This document shows positions 18,281-27,326 of a stretch of 64,000 bases of DNA, one piece after another; positions within the stretch are counted from its first letter, which is position 1, and every line of letters starts with the position of its first letter. The notes beneath the pieces were generated by a model, which worked only from the letters and a program-made list of their open reading frames with translations, made no database searches and was not told where the DNA came from. Source of the DNA: G965115915 sp965115915 (GTDB lineage: Bacteria > Pseudomonadota > Gammaproteobacteria > Eutrophobiales > Eutrophobiaceae); contig OZ220483.1 in NCBI GenBank assembly GCA_965115915.1, positions 1-64,000 on the forward strand, given 5' to 3'. The translations under genes were made by a program, and so were the position numbers.

Positions 18281-19081
18281 ATGATTCCGGAACAGCACGA
18301 CACCATTCGCCTGCTGGCCTTTCTGGGCGTGTTATTGGCCCTGTGTGCCCTGGAGCAGTGCTTTCCCCGGCGTCTGTCGGGGCGCTTCCGGGGCCGCCGC
18401 TGGCTTGCCAACTATGTGCTGTTGCTGTGTGATGTGCTGCTGTTGCGTGTGCTGATACCGCTGACGCTGATCGATGTCGCTGCCAGCACTGCCAGTCTGC
18501 GATGGGGCTTATTCAACCATGTTCCGCTCCCGCTGTGGGCGCATGTGTTGCTGGTGGTTGTGGTCATGGACCTGTTGATTTATCTGCAACATGTGTTGTT
18601 CCATCGTATCCCGCTGCTGTGGCGCATCCATCAGGTACATCATTGCGACACCGATGTGGACAGCTCCACCGGGATACGTTTTCATCCGCTGGAGATAGGT
18701 TTGTCGCTGTTGCTGAAGATGGTGGCCGTTATCCTGCTCGGTGCGAATCCGCTGGCCGTGCTGTGCTACGAAGTCCTGCTCAACACCGCGTCCCTGTTTA
18801 CCCACAGTAATCTGGCGTTGCCGGCGCAGGCGGATGGCATTCTGCGCCGGGTGCTGGTTACGCCGGACATGCATCGCATACACCACTCCGTGTACAGGTA
18901 TGAGACGGACAGCAACTATGGCAATATCCTGTCGTGCTGGGACCGGCTGTTCGGCACCTGGCGTACCCGTCCGGCGGACGGACAGCGGGCGATGCGCCTG
19001 GGTCTGCCGCATTCCCGCGATGCCCGGTCTCGCAGAATCGGGACGCTGTTGCTGATGCCGTTTCGCACTGGCCGCGATTAG
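18281..19081 (+). CDS. Sterol desaturase / fatty acid hydroxylase family membrane protein
   Basis: A 266-residue integral-membrane di-iron oxygenase-type protein. Hydrophobic segments occupy about residues 8-30, 45-65 and 90-112. The histidine boxes are 'HVLFHRIPLLWRIHQVHHCD' and the C-terminal 'DMHRIHHSVYRYETDSNYGN', which together give the eight-histidine metal site. Family members hydroxylate or desaturate sterols, carotenoids or fatty acids; the substrate here cannot be told. Start ATG 18281 gives a sensible N-terminus. It diverges from hemB with overlapping upstream regions. Confidence 0.85.
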   Translation: MIPEQHDTIRLLAFLGVLLALCALEQCFPRRLSGRFRGRRWLANYVLLLCDVLLLRVLIPLTLIDVAASTASLRWGLFNHVPLPLWAHVLLVVVVMDLLIYLQHVLFHRIPLLWRIHQVHHCDTDVDSSTGIRFHPLEIGLSLLLKMVAVILLGANPLAVLCYEVLLNTASLFTHSNLALPAQADGILRRVLVTPDMHRIHHSVYRYETDSNYGNILSCWDRLFGTWRTRPADGQRAMRLGLPHSRDARSRRIGTLLLMPFRTGRD

Positions 19082-19154
19082 CGCTGCCGGCATTGCGCCG
19101 GTTGCGGAGTTTGATGTTGCTCCGTTTCCGCACCAGCGGTGTGCCAGCGCGAGT

Positions 19155-19940
19155 TCAGAAGGTGCGGGAGACGCTGAACACGAAGATGCCGTCGGTGTTG
19201 TCGGTGGTGAAGCCGCCCTCGCGTATCAGGTCATCGTCCTGGCTATCATCCGAGGTGCTGTGGTAGCGTGCGTCAAGTGTGAAGCCAACCACATCCCGGG
19301 AGATGCCGACTTCCCAGTGGGTGTAGTCCCAGCCCGAGTCGGAGCTATCGCCGCCCTCCACGGACTGCCAGCCGATCGCGCCATCGACGTTGAAGCCGCC
19401 GGGCAGCGAGACGCTGGGTCCACCGTGCACATAATGGCCGGTGCCGGCCTCAAAGAAATAGTCCGGGGTCCAGCCATAACTGAGACTCACGGAAAGCATG
19501 TCATTGAGGCTGTAGGAACCGGACCATATCAACTCGAACATGTTGGCATCCAGTGCTTCTCCGGCGTCGTTGCGCACGTCATCCGAATCATAGTTGAAGA
19601 AGTAGTAATAGACCGGCATCAGTTCCCACTCCAGCCCGCCCAGGCGGTTGCTGTAAATGGCATAGAAGTCGCTTTCCAGCTCGGTTCCGGAGCCATCCTG
19701 ATCGCTCAGGCTGCTGCTCCACACGCCCAGGGCAAAAGGGCCGTAACTCCAATCGAAACTGCCCTGCAGTGCCGGGGTGTCGTCCGAGAAGGAGATACCC
19801 CGATACATGTAAGTTGAGGTGAGGGTTACAGTGCCGCTGAAGTTTTCCGCCGCGAAGGGCGGGCCTTCCTGTGCCCGGGCGGGCCACGCCAACAGGCCGC
19901 ACAGGGCCATCACCACGAGGATTTCTTTTGTAATCTTCAT
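19155..19940 (-). CDS. TorF-family putative porin
   Basis: A 261-residue outer-membrane protein with a cleavable signal peptide ('MKITKEILVVMALCGLLAWP', cleaved after 'ARA'). The mature part starts with 'FSGTVTLTSTYMYRGISFSD', the TorF/Gcw_chp hallmark, and continues as alternating beta strands with aromatic girdles, ending in 'FVFSVSRTF' with a terminal Phe recognised by the BAM complex. Start ATG 19940 has a GGAG seven bases upstream. The solute is unknown. Convergent with the desaturase-family gene. Confidence 0.85.
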   Translation of the reverse strand: MKITKEILVVMALCGLLAWPARAQEGPPFAAENFSGTVTLTSTYMYRGISFSDDTPALQGSFDWSYGPFALGVWSSSLSDQDGSGTELESDFYAIYSNRLGGLEWELMPVYYYFFNYDSDDVRNDAGEALDANMFELIWSGSYSLNDMLSVSLSYGWTPDYFFEAGTGHYVHGGPSVSLPGGFNVDGAIGWQSVEGGDSSDSGWDYTHWEVGISRDVVGFTLDARYHSTSDDSQDDDLIREGGFTTDNTDGIFVFSVSRTF

Positions 19941-20205
19941 AATTTTGCTCCGGGTTGATAAGGAGGATTTCGAATTTCGTGTATCATCGTCCGGACCCAT
20001 GTGTTCGGGGCTGGATCGCTGTTGTTGCAGTGCAACTTAGCAATTGGCATGCCAACATTCGAAAATCCGTGACAAACCGCAAGTCTCATATGTCTCCAGT
20101 CCGGGTTCGATCAGGCCGGGCGCCGCCCGGGTCGGTGTGTCGCCGGTTTGCGGCGGGGTTTGTCTGCTTGCGCAATAACGACGCCGACGGCGCGGCCTGT
20201 GGGAC

Positions 20206-21786
20206 ATGTCCGTAGTGCGCCACGGCGCCGCATACAGCCGCCGCGAGTTTCTCCGCTTCATGGGTCGCTCGGGCTGTTCCATTGTGGCACTGGGTCAATT
20301 CCCGTGTGCGTCGCTGTGGGCCGCATCCATGCCGGATGGGTTGCCTGCGCGCAGCACGGATGAACTGGAACTCCTTCCCGGGTTGCGTTACCGGCTGGTG
20401 CTGGGCTGGGGAGACCGCATCAACAGTGCCGGGGCGCGCTTTGGCTTCAACAATGACTACACCGCGGTGCTGCCGATAGCCGGTGGCAATGGCGACCTGC
20501 TGCTGTGGACGAACCACGAATACCTTGGTGTCTCCTATCCTGGCCCGGTGGCGCGTTCCAGGGCGGACGTGCAACGGCAAATGCGTGAATTGGGCGGTAG
20601 CACGGTGCGCATCCGACCGCGGCACAGGGAGTGGCAGCGGGTCTACGACGACCCGTTGAACGGTCGCATTGACGCCTTGAGCCGCATCCCGTTTTCCGGT
20701 GGGCATGAAGTGCTGGGACAGGCCCAGGCCATTGGCACCTTTGGCAACTGTGCGGGAGGGGTCACCCCGTGGCGCACGGTATTGAGTTGTGAGGAAAACT
20801 ACGACTTCTACTTTGGCGAGGTGGACTACGGGCGCAATGGCAAACGGCGGCTTTTGCATGGTGGGGAATCGGGTTGGGGACGTTATTATCCTCACCCTCC
20901 GGAGCACTACGGCTGGGTAGTGGAGGTTGACCCGTGGCGTTTTCAGGCACGGAAACTGGTGGGTCTGGGCCGTTTTGCCCACGAAGGGGCCACTGTGGTG
21001 CAGGCGCGGGACCGCCGATGCGTGGTTTATATGGGAGATGATGCACCGGATCGGTGCATATACAAGTTTATCGCCGCCGAGGCGATTTCGTTGGAGGCGG
21101 GCACGTTGTATGCGGCGGACACCGTGCGTGGCCGCTGGCTGCCACTGGACGTCCGTGTGGATCGTCGTCTGGCGCAGAGATTTGACACCCAGTTGGCGTT
21201 GCTGATCAGCACCAGGGCCGCAGCCGCTCTGGCGGGGGCAACGCCCCAGGACCGCCCGGAGGGTATCGCGGTGGACCCGGCCACCGCCGCGGTGTATGTG
21301 TCTCTGACCAAGGGTCGGTCCTATCCTTCAGGGGCGATCCTCAAGCTGGAGGAAAAGGACGCGGACCCGCTGGCCACGGAATTCCAGTCCAGCGTCTTTC
21401 TTGCCGGTGGCAGGGAAGCCGGCTTTGCCTGTCCGGACAATCTGGTGTTTGACCCGAACGGGAACCTGTGGATAGCCTCCGATATCTCCTCTCGCCGTAT
21501 CGGTCGTTCACGTTACGCCGGGCTGGGCAATAATGCCCTGTTTTGCATCCCGCTGTCCGGGCCGGGGCAGGGCCTGCCGATCCGTGTGGCCTCTGCCCCG
21601 CATGGTGCGGAACTCACGGGGCCCAGCTTTGCCCCGGATGGTCGCACGTTGTTTCTGTCCGTGCAGCACCCCGGAGAGGGGCGTATTCCAAGCCACTGGC
21701 CCGGTGGCGGCGCGTCGACCCCGCGGCCCTGTGTGGTCGCCATCCAGGGAGAGTTTCTGGACCGCCATGCGGCAGCCGGCGCCTGA
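20206..21786 (+). CDS. PhoX-family phosphatase with Tat signal
   Basis: A 526-residue protein of the PhoX/DUF839 family, calcium- and iron-dependent alkaline phosphatases exported folded. The twin-arginine signal is visible at residues about 11-18 ('YSRREFLRFMG') followed by a hydrophobic stretch. The catalytic propeller shows 'WGDRINSAGARFGFNNDYTA', 'LLLWTNHEYLG', 'NCAGGVTPWRTVLSCEENY' and 'FAPDGRTLFLSVQHPGEG'. All typical segments are present. It probably liberates phosphate from organic esters in the periplasm. The gene stands alone on the plus strand. Confidence 0.88.
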   Translation: MSVVRHGAAYSRREFLRFMGRSGCSIVALGQFPCASLWAASMPDGLPARSTDELELLPGLRYRLVLGWGDRINSAGARFGFNNDYTAVLPIAGGNGDLLLWTNHEYLGVSYPGPVARSRADVQRQMRELGGSTVRIRPRHREWQRVYDDPLNGRIDALSRIPFSGGHEVLGQAQAIGTFGNCAGGVTPWRTVLSCEENYDFYFGEVDYGRNGKRRLLHGGESGWGRYYPHPPEHYGWVVEVDPWRFQARKLVGLGRFAHEGATVVQARDRRCVVYMGDDAPDRCIYKFIAAEAISLEAGTLYAADTVRGRWLPLDVRVDRRLAQRFDTQLALLISTRAAAALAGATPQDRPEGIAVDPATAAVYVSLTKGRSYPSGAILKLEEKDADPLATEFQSSVFLAGGREAGFACPDNLVFDPNGNLWIASDISSRRIGRSRYAGLGNNALFCIPLSGPGQGLPIRVASAPHGAELTGPSFAPDGRTLFLSVQHPGEGRIPSHWPGGGASTPRPCVVAIQGEFLDRHAAAGA

Positions 21787-21840
21787 CAAGACAGGATGCC
21801 GGTGGGCCGTTGTGGGTCCGGGTGGCAGGGCCACCACCGT

Positions 21841-22179
21841 TCAGTCGTCGATCTTTTTATTCAGGTGCGGTAGTGTGGACGGGTCTCCGGAGACCATATA
21901 GCGGGATTCTTCATCCAGCGCCGTGACATTTTCGTAGACACCGTCATCGCGTTTCACCAGTTTGGTGAAACCGTGTTCCTTTAGCCGGTAGTTGCTGATC
22001 GGCACATGTACCCAGGGGGCGCGGATGCGTTTTCTTACCGGGGACAGGCAGTCCGTTTCCCCGGGGTCTATCTGTGCCACATAGCAGACCTCGCCCCAGG
22101 TGCGCAGACACACATCCATCGGATGATAGACCTCAACGGTGCGTTTGTTGGCCGCACAGTAGTAGTCATAGCACGGCAT
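21841..22179 (-). CDS. FmdB-like zinc-ribbon-family protein
   Basis: A 112-residue protein starting 'MPCYDYYCAANKRTVEVYH', like FmdB-type zinc ribbons, with further cysteines at 'DVCLRTWGEVC' and 'DCLSPVRKRI'. The usual CxxC knuckles are relaxed, so metal binding is uncertain. It sits six bases after the metallo-hydrolase gene, so the two are likely cotranscribed. Function unknown; FmdB proteins are proposed regulators. Confidence 0.55.
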   Translation of the reverse strand: MPCYDYYCAANKRTVEVYHPMDVCLRTWGEVCYVAQIDPGETDCLSPVRKRIRAPWVHVPISNYRLKEHGFTKLVKRDDGVYENVTALDEESRYMVSGDPSTLPHLNKKIDD

Positions 22180-22185
22180 CGCCGT

Positions 22186-23118
22186 TTACTCCCATTCCAG
22201 CTCGGTAAATGCCTTGCGCACGTTGATGGCGTGCTGTGGCTCGAAGAGCAGCCAGCCGAAGCGGTTATCCCGATCAATGCGGGTACTGGCCTCGTTGACG
22301 AACTCTCCGGCCCGAATGGCGGCGCGGGTCTCGTTGAGCAGGAGCTCGAGATACGATTGCTGTGGTTGCAGTGCGATATCCAGGGAGTCCGCAATCGGGC
22401 CGTGGCCGGGGACAACCTTCCTGACCGGCAATTCGCGCAGCGTTTCGATGGCCCCCAGCCAGCCCTTCAGACTGCCTTCCAGCACGGGTATGCGTTCACG
22501 GAAGATCAGGTCCCCGCTCCAGAGCGTACCGGTGTTGCGGTCAAACACCACCAGGTCGGAATGGCTGTGTGCGGGGGATGTGGCGATCAGTTCCAGCGTA
22601 CGCCCGCCCAAATCCAGTTCCAGCGTATCGCTGACCAGCAGCGTGGGTGCGATGATCGCCGCCGGGTCGGGGTCTGGCCCGAGATAGGCAGGGAAATTTT
22701 CGACAAAGAACTCCCGGTTCCGCTCAATCGCCTCTGCCAGCCGGGCATGTCCGACAAATTGTGTGTCGGCATCGGCGAAGGCCCGGTTGCCGAGCAGATG
22801 ATCAAAGTGGATATGGGTGTTGATTACGTAGCACACCGGCTTGTGGGTGAGTTTGCGTATGGCTGCTCGCAGCCGTTCCCCCTGGCGCAGGGAGCCGCCG
22901 GTGTCGATTACCGCGACACAGTCCGTGCCGATGATGAAGCCGACATTGGCGATATCATCGCTATGCTCATGCTCCAGTTCCAGATGTTTGCCCTGGTGTA
23001 CCCAACTGTCTTCCGCCACCTCGGTCAGGGACAATGCCGACAGCTCCGGCAGGGCCAATAGTGCCAGCAGGCCTGCAAGACCCTGCCAGAACAGTGAATG
23101 AAAATCAGTTGTATTCAT
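22186..23118 (-). CDS. Periplasmic metallo-beta-lactamase-fold hydrolase (quinoprotein-relay type)
   Basis: A 310-residue metallo-beta-lactamase-fold protein with an N-terminal signal or membrane segment ('GLAGLLALLALPELSAL'). The zinc motif is 'HIHFDH' in 'YVINTHIHFDHLLGN' (H-x-H-x-D-H), followed by 'SPAHSHSDLVVFD', 'WSGDLIFRERIPVLEGSL' and 'VVPGHGP'. The arrangement matches zinc hydrolases of the SoxH-like group associated with PQQ quinoprotein systems. A quinoprotein dehydrogenase lies 5 kb away but in a different operon, so the link is suggestive only. Confidence 0.78.
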   Translation of the reverse strand: MNTTDFHSLFWQGLAGLLALLALPELSALSLTEVAEDSWVHQGKHLELEHEHSDDIANVGFIIGTDCVAVIDTGGSLRQGERLRAAIRKLTHKPVCYVINTHIHFDHLLGNRAFADADTQFVGHARLAEAIERNREFFVENFPAYLGPDPDPAAIIAPTLLVSDTLELDLGGRTLELIATSPAHSHSDLVVFDRNTGTLWSGDLIFRERIPVLEGSLKGWLGAIETLRELPVRKVVPGHGPIADSLDIALQPQQSYLELLLNETRAAIRAGEFVNEASTRIDRDNRFGWLLFEPQHAINVRKAFTELEWE

Positions 23119-23530
23119 AAGCCTGCGGCGCGAGCGCGGGGGTCTCTTGCGCCAGCCGTTTCACCGTGGTGTATGGACTCTGAAAACAAATATGATGGCT
23201 TTTGCGGGATAAGTAAAGCCCTGCAAGGGGTTTTCCCTGTTTGCGGGTATGGTTTCCCCGGCAAACGGTGCGCTGCTGAACCTTGAAGGTTTTTATCAAT
23301 CACTCTCCCTCAGAGGGAATTCGCGGAAGTCGAGCCCCACCGCAGTTTCACTATCGTGAACCCGCCGCATTGAGGTTGACTGTCGAGCCGATTTGCCGGA
23401 CAATCTCCGTACCCTCGTGCTTTTGGAACGGCGGGGGCGGGTCTGAGGCCCGGGCGAACCGCCATATCCTGATTCTTATTGGATAGCCGGGTGCAGGCCA
23501 GACACTGTTATTATATAACGGAGCCCGCTT
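23119..23530. other. Divergent intergenic region upstream of cysH
   Basis: About 410 bases between divergent genes with no recognisable coding sequence. A small stem (CCCTCAGAGGG around 23307-23317) and an AT-rich stretch (TTATTATATAA, 23508-23518) just before cysH are the only visible signals; the latter may serve as the cysH -10 region. Confidence 0.4.
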
Positions 23531-24274
23531 GTGAAATTTACACCGGAATACTTTTTGGCACGCTGCAAGTCACCCGATTCGCCGCAGGATATCCTGCAGG
23601 CGGCGTTCGATGCTTTCCCGGAGGATGCCATTGCCGTCTCCTTCAGCGGCAGCGAGGACGTGGTCCTGGTTGATATGGCTGTTCAACTCAGGTCGGATGT
23701 CCGGGTGTTTTGTCTGGACACCGGTCGTTTGCATCCGGAGACCTACCAGTTTATTGATATGGTCAGGCGGCGTTATCGGCTGAACCTGGAAATCCTGCTG
23801 CCGGACCCCATCGCGCTGGGCAGTCTGGTAAGGGAAAAGGGATTGTTCAGTTTCTATGAGGACGGGCACCACGAATGCTGTGCGCTACGCAAGGTGGAAC
23901 CGCTGCGGCGTTATCTGGAGGAATCGGAATTGGATGCCTGGGTTACCGGACAGCGACAGGACCAGAGCATACAGCGGGAGGTATTGCCCATAGTGCAGAG
24001 GGATGAGCAGTTTTCCAGCGAGGAACGGCAGATCCTCAAGTTCAATCCACTGGCACAGTGGAGTTCGGCACAGGTGTGGGAGTATATCTGGGCGCATGAA
24101 CTGCCGCAGAACGCCCTGCATAGCAAGGGCTATGTCAGCATCGGCTGCGAGCCATGTACACGTTCTATACTGCCGCATCAACACGAGCGCGAGGGGCGCT
24201 GGTGGTGGGAAGATGACGAAGTGAAGGAATGCGGGTTGCACGAAACAAGACCGCCCGATACCACAACGCATTGA
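23531..24274 (+). CDS. cysH: Adenylylsulfate/phosphoadenylylsulfate reductase
   Basis: CysH reduces APS or PAPS to sulfite in assimilatory sulfate reduction. The 247-residue product has the PP-loop 'SFSGSEDVVLVDMA', 'VFCLDTGRLHPETY', and the cysteine pairs 'ECCALRKVEPL' and 'GCEPCTRSILPHQHEREGRW' that bind a [4Fe-4S] cluster. Presence of that cluster predicts APS rather than PAPS as the main substrate. The C-terminal catalytic cysteine is in 'KECGLH'. Start is GTG 23531. The TauE/SafE transporter downstream may export sulfite or another sulfur anion. Confidence 0.93.
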   Translation: MKFTPEYFLARCKSPDSPQDILQAAFDAFPEDAIAVSFSGSEDVVLVDMAVQLRSDVRVFCLDTGRLHPETYQFIDMVRRRYRLNLEILLPDPIALGSLVREKGLFSFYEDGHHECCALRKVEPLRRYLEESELDAWVTGQRQDQSIQREVLPIVQRDEQFSSEERQILKFNPLAQWSSAQVWEYIWAHELPQNALHSKGYVSIGCEPCTRSILPHQHEREGRWWWEDDEVKECGLHETRPPDTTTH

Positions 24275-24436
24275 TGCTCACCGGCGGTGACCGACGGCGG
24301 TTGAACGGTATGGTGTCGGGTGTCGTTCGCCAGCCGGTAAATCGCATACCGCACGTCGTCTGAATCCCTGGATCGCATAGCAGGCCCCGGCATCCTCGCC
24401 GGAGGCCGTGCCTGCACATCGCACATCCTTGCAGCT

Positions 24437-25222
24437 ATGACTGGCTACATAATAACCGGCTTCGCCGTGGGTTTCGTCATCGGCCTGACCGGTGTTGGCG
24501 GAGGCTCGCTGATGACCCCGTCCCTGATCCTGTTTTTCGGTATACAACCGGCGGTGGCGGTGGGGACCGATCTGCTGTATGCGGCACTCACCAAGGCGTG
24601 TGGGGCACTGGTGCACCGCAAACATGGCACCATCGAGTGGCGCGTTGTCAAGCACATGGCGTATGGCAGCGTGCCCGCCGCGTTGCTCACCATTTATCTG
24701 CTGGACTATCTGCAGAGCCGTGGCGCCGACTACCAGCGGATGATGAGCGCGATACTGGCGGCCGCGATGATGCTGACCGCGTTGTTCCTGCTGTTTCAGA
24801 AGCAACTGCGCCAGTTCAGCGAGGCCGAGCATCTGGCCTGGATACGGGCCCTGCACCGGCGATCCCGCATCCCGCCGACCTGTGTCGCCGGGGTGGCCCT
24901 CGGCTTCCTGGTGACGCTGTCCTCGGTCGGCGCCGGCGTCATCGGTGCGGCATTCCTGATCATGCTCTACCCCGAGTGGCGCCCGGTCCGTATAGTGGGC
25001 ACGGACCTTGCCCACGCGGTGCTGCTGACCGCCGTTGCCGGCCTCGGCCATGTGCATCTGGGGACGGTGGACTGGGGTTTGCTGTTCTCGCTGTTGGTGG
25101 GCTCCCTGCCGGGTGTCTATCTGGGCAGCCAACTCGGCGTGCGGCTGCCCGATGAGATCATGCGCTGGGTGCTTGGTACGCTGCTGTTCCTGCTGGGTGG
25201 CGGTTTGCTGCTGTCGTTGTAG
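24437..25222 (+). CDS. TauE/SafE-family sulfite/sulfonate exporter
   Basis: A 261-residue polytopic inner-membrane protein with about seven hydrophobic segments in two homologous halves. 'GFVIGLTGVGGGSLMTPSL' near the N-terminus and 'GFLVTLSSVGAGVIGAAFL' in the second half are the duplicated family motifs. Family members move sulfite, sulfonates or related anions. Its position 160 bases after cysH supports a link to sulfur metabolism. Substrate direction cannot be decided from sequence. Confidence 0.86.
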   Translation: MTGYIITGFAVGFVIGLTGVGGGSLMTPSLILFFGIQPAVAVGTDLLYAALTKACGALVHRKHGTIEWRVVKHMAYGSVPAALLTIYLLDYLQSRGADYQRMMSAILAAAMMLTALFLLFQKQLRQFSEAEHLAWIRALHRRSRIPPTCVAGVALGFLVTLSSVGAGVIGAAFLIMLYPEWRPVRIVGTDLAHAVLLTAVAGLGHVHLGTVDWGLLFSLLVGSLPGVYLGSQLGVRLPDEIMRWVLGTLLFLLGGGLLLSL

Positions 25223-25349
25223 GGCGCGTGGGGTGTGCCGGTAAAACTCCACATGGTGTCGCGTCGAGATCGGGAGGGTATTTGCCCGGTGGCGGGGCTC
25301 GCCAAAAGCCGGGATTAAACCAGCGAGCCCGTTAACGAAACCACAATAT

Positions 25350-25378
25350 TTTTTACATTTTCGGATAAAATGTAAAAA
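25350..25378 (+). promoter_or_regulatory. Perfect 12-bp palindrome upstream of the Fic gene
   Basis: TTTTTACATTTT at 25350-25361 is the exact reverse complement of AAAATGTAAAAA at 25367-25378, with a five-base spacer. A further half-like TTTTACATGT lies at 25391-25400. The AT-rich island stands out from its surroundings and is about 30 bases before the Fic start, in the position of a promoter/operator. The Fic protein has a C-terminal winged-helix and may be the autoregulator. Confidence 0.6.
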
Positions 25379-25410
25379 TTATCCCGATTCTTTTACATGT
25401 CAGGCGGAAA

Positions 25411-26514
25411 ATGCAACATCAACCGACCGCTGAACCGACGGACTTTCCGCCACGGGTGCATCTGGAGACGGATTCGGTGTTCAAAGCGCTCATCAGGGCC
25501 AACCGGGCACTGGCGGAGCTGAAGGGTCATGCGCCGACGCTCCCCAATCAGGGGATCCTCATCGACACCCTGGTGCTCCAGGAGGCACAAGCCTCATCGG
25601 CAATCGAAAACATTGTCACAACCCAGGACGACCTGTTCCAGGCTGATATGTTTCCGAACGGGACGCACTCCGCGGCGACCAGGGAGGTGGCTCGCTACCG
25701 TGATGCCCTCAGATTGGGATACGAGCGGATGCTGGCTACTGACGGTCTTGTTACCAACAACACACTGATTGATATGTTCCAGTTGCTTTTGGCCAGGAGT
25801 GGTGGTTTTCGGGTCACACCGGGTACCGTCCTCAAGGATGGCCAGGGCGATATTGTCCATGTGCCGCCTCAGGATGCGAACGAGATTGTTGCGTTGATGA
25901 CGTCTCTTGAGCGTTTCATCAATACTGACGCGGCCTGTGACCTGGACCCCTTGATCAAGATGGCACTCATCCATCACCAGTTCGAGAGCATTCACCCGTT
26001 CCCGGACGGCAATGGCAGAATCGGACGCATACTGAATGTGCTCTACCTGACGCGCACCGGCTTGCTGGATGTTCCCATTCTCTATCTGAGCCGCTACATC
26101 ATCGGTACCAGGAATGACTACTATCGCTTGCTGCGGGCGGTGCACAATCCTGGCCAGACACAGGCGGCCTGGGAGGCATGGGTGCTGTACATGCTGGAAG
26201 CTGTGGCAGAGACCGCGAAGACTACCCTTGATCTCATTCGGAACATTCGTGACCAAATGATTGGATTCAAGCATCGTATACGCAGTGAGTTGCCCAGGCT
26301 CTATTCACAGGACCTGCTGAATAACCTGTTCCGGCACCCCTACACCCGTATCCCGTTTATGATGGAAGACCTCGGCGTTACCCGCCCAACGGCAACGAAG
26401 TACCTCGACGAGTTGGCCAGACGAAAATTCCTCGAGAAGAAAAAAATCGGGCGAGGCACTTACTATATCAACACGGATCTTGTGGCATTGTTTCGGGATG
26501 TATCGGGAGAATAA
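25411..26514 (+). CDS. Fic family AMP-transferase with winged-helix C-terminus
   Basis: A 367-residue Fic protein. The catalytic motif 'HPFPDGNGRIGR' spans residues 195-206 with the full consensus. The autoinhibitory helix is visible near residue 62: S62-S63-A64-I65-E66-N67, the (S/T)xxxE(G/N) form, so it is a class II enzyme with N-terminal self-inhibition. The C-terminus ('PYTRIPFMMEDLGVTRPTAT') resembles a winged helix-turn-helix. Fic enzymes transfer AMP to proteins. A perfect palindrome lies just upstream, suggesting self-regulated expression. Its stop overlaps the next ATG (TAATG). It opens an accessory island of defence and toxin-like genes. Confidence 0.88.
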   Translation: MQHQPTAEPTDFPPRVHLETDSVFKALIRANRALAELKGHAPTLPNQGILIDTLVLQEAQASSAIENIVTTQDDLFQADMFPNGTHSAATREVARYRDALRLGYERMLATDGLVTNNTLIDMFQLLLARSGGFRVTPGTVLKDGQGDIVHVPPQDANEIVALMTSLERFINTDAACDLDPLIKMALIHHQFESIHPFPDGNGRIGRILNVLYLTRTGLLDVPILYLSRYIIGTRNDYYRLLRAVHNPGQTQAAWEAWVLYMLEAVAETAKTTLDLIRNIRDQMIGFKHRIRSELPRLYSQDLLNNLFRHPYTRIPFMMEDLGVTRPTATKYLDELARRKFLEKKKIGRGTYYINTDLVALFRDVSGE

Positions 26515-26828
26515 TGAGTGGGAGACGCTGCATCGGGGCGTTGGAAGTTGTTTTCAGCGAGATTGAAAAGCATCACAAGGCGGACGACTTTATGTACGAT
26601 ATGTATCGTGCCGCCAGCGTGAAGGAGTTCGAGTTGGTACAGGAACAAAGCGATAAATTGTTACGCGAGCGGCCTGCAATCAAGGACTTGTTCCGCCGTG
26701 CCGCCCGGCGTGGACTGATTCAGGTCGATGCGGCGGAACGCTGGCTCGGGTATTGCGGCAATCGCAACGATACCGCTGATGCGTCGATAGTTGGTCATGG
26801 CATAGTCCGAGTTGAGCTTGCCCGATGA
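26514..26828 (+). pseudogene. HI0074/HepT-like nucleotidyltransferase partner, truncated
   Basis: A 104-residue frame whose second half ('LFRRAARRGLIQVDAAERWL', then 'NRNDTAD') matches the HI0074-type helical partner of minimal nucleotidyltransferases (HepT/MNT toxin-antitoxin group). The R-x-x-x-x-H-like catalytic region 'RNDTAD' departs from the usual 'RNxTAHxY', and the family C-terminus ('...LLPxFIxDA') is missing, replaced by unrelated residues. No nucleotidyltransferase gene is adjacent. It overlaps the Fic stop codon. It is probably a decayed remnant. Confidence 0.55.
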
Positions 26829-26948
26829 CTAACGAGACACCTGTTACAAATCCGGGCGGGGAGATTATCGTCTACGAAGCGCCAGACAGTGAGTTGCAAG
26901 TGGAAGTGCGGCTGGAGGGAGAGACCGTCTGGCTGACGCAACGACAGA
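26684..26948. repeat. Tandem duplication, copy A
   Basis: This stretch recurs at 27067-27326 at high identity with small indels (a two-base loss and a three-base difference). It contains the end of the HI0074-like frame and the start of the first RhuM-like frame. The spacing between copies is about 380 bases. Confidence 0.75.
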
Positions 26949-27160
26949 TGGCGAAGGTGTTCGATACTACGCCGGAGAATGTCCTGATGCATCTGCGCAA
27001 TGTATTCTCCAGTAAAGAGTTGGAGGCTGCGGCAACTGCTAAGGATTTCTTAGTAGTTCAAACCGAGGACCTGTTCCGCCATGCCGCCCGGCGTGGACTG
27101 ATTCGGGTCCATGCGGCGGAACTGGCTCGGGTATTGCGGCAATCGCAACGATACCGCTGA
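26825..27160 (+). pseudogene. RhuM-family N-terminal fragment fused to HI0074 remnant
   Basis: A 111-residue frame. Residues 1-80 match the N-terminus of RhuM virulence-type proteins ('VEVRLEGETVWLTQRQMAKV' and a helix-turn-helix-like stretch). It then breaks at 'VVQTED' into 'LFRHAARRGLIRVHAAEL', a copy of the HI0074-like segment found upstream. The fusion is the result of a tandem duplication and leaves no functional RhuM core. The 'AEL' end is shifted by a two-base deletion relative to copy A. Confidence 0.6.
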
Positions 27161-27326
27161 TGCGTCGATAGTTAGTCACACAGTCCGAGTTGAGCTTGCC
27201 CGATGACTAACGAGACACCTGTTACAAATCCGGGCGGGGAGATTATCGTCTACGAAGCGCCAGACAGTGAGTTGCAAGTGGAAGTGCGGCTGGAGGGAGA
27301 GACCGTCTGGCTGACGCAGCGACAGA
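27067..27326. repeat. Tandem duplication, copy B
   Basis: The second copy of the sequence at 26684-26948. After 27326 the two copies diverge but remain recognisably homologous RhuM coding sequence, suggesting two paralogous RhuM genes recombined. Confidence 0.75.

Noticed and set aside
24278..25252. 324-codon minus-strand frame opposite the TauE/SafE gene
   Set aside because: Gln/His/Arg-rich with no motif; the plus-strand product is a clear membrane protein.
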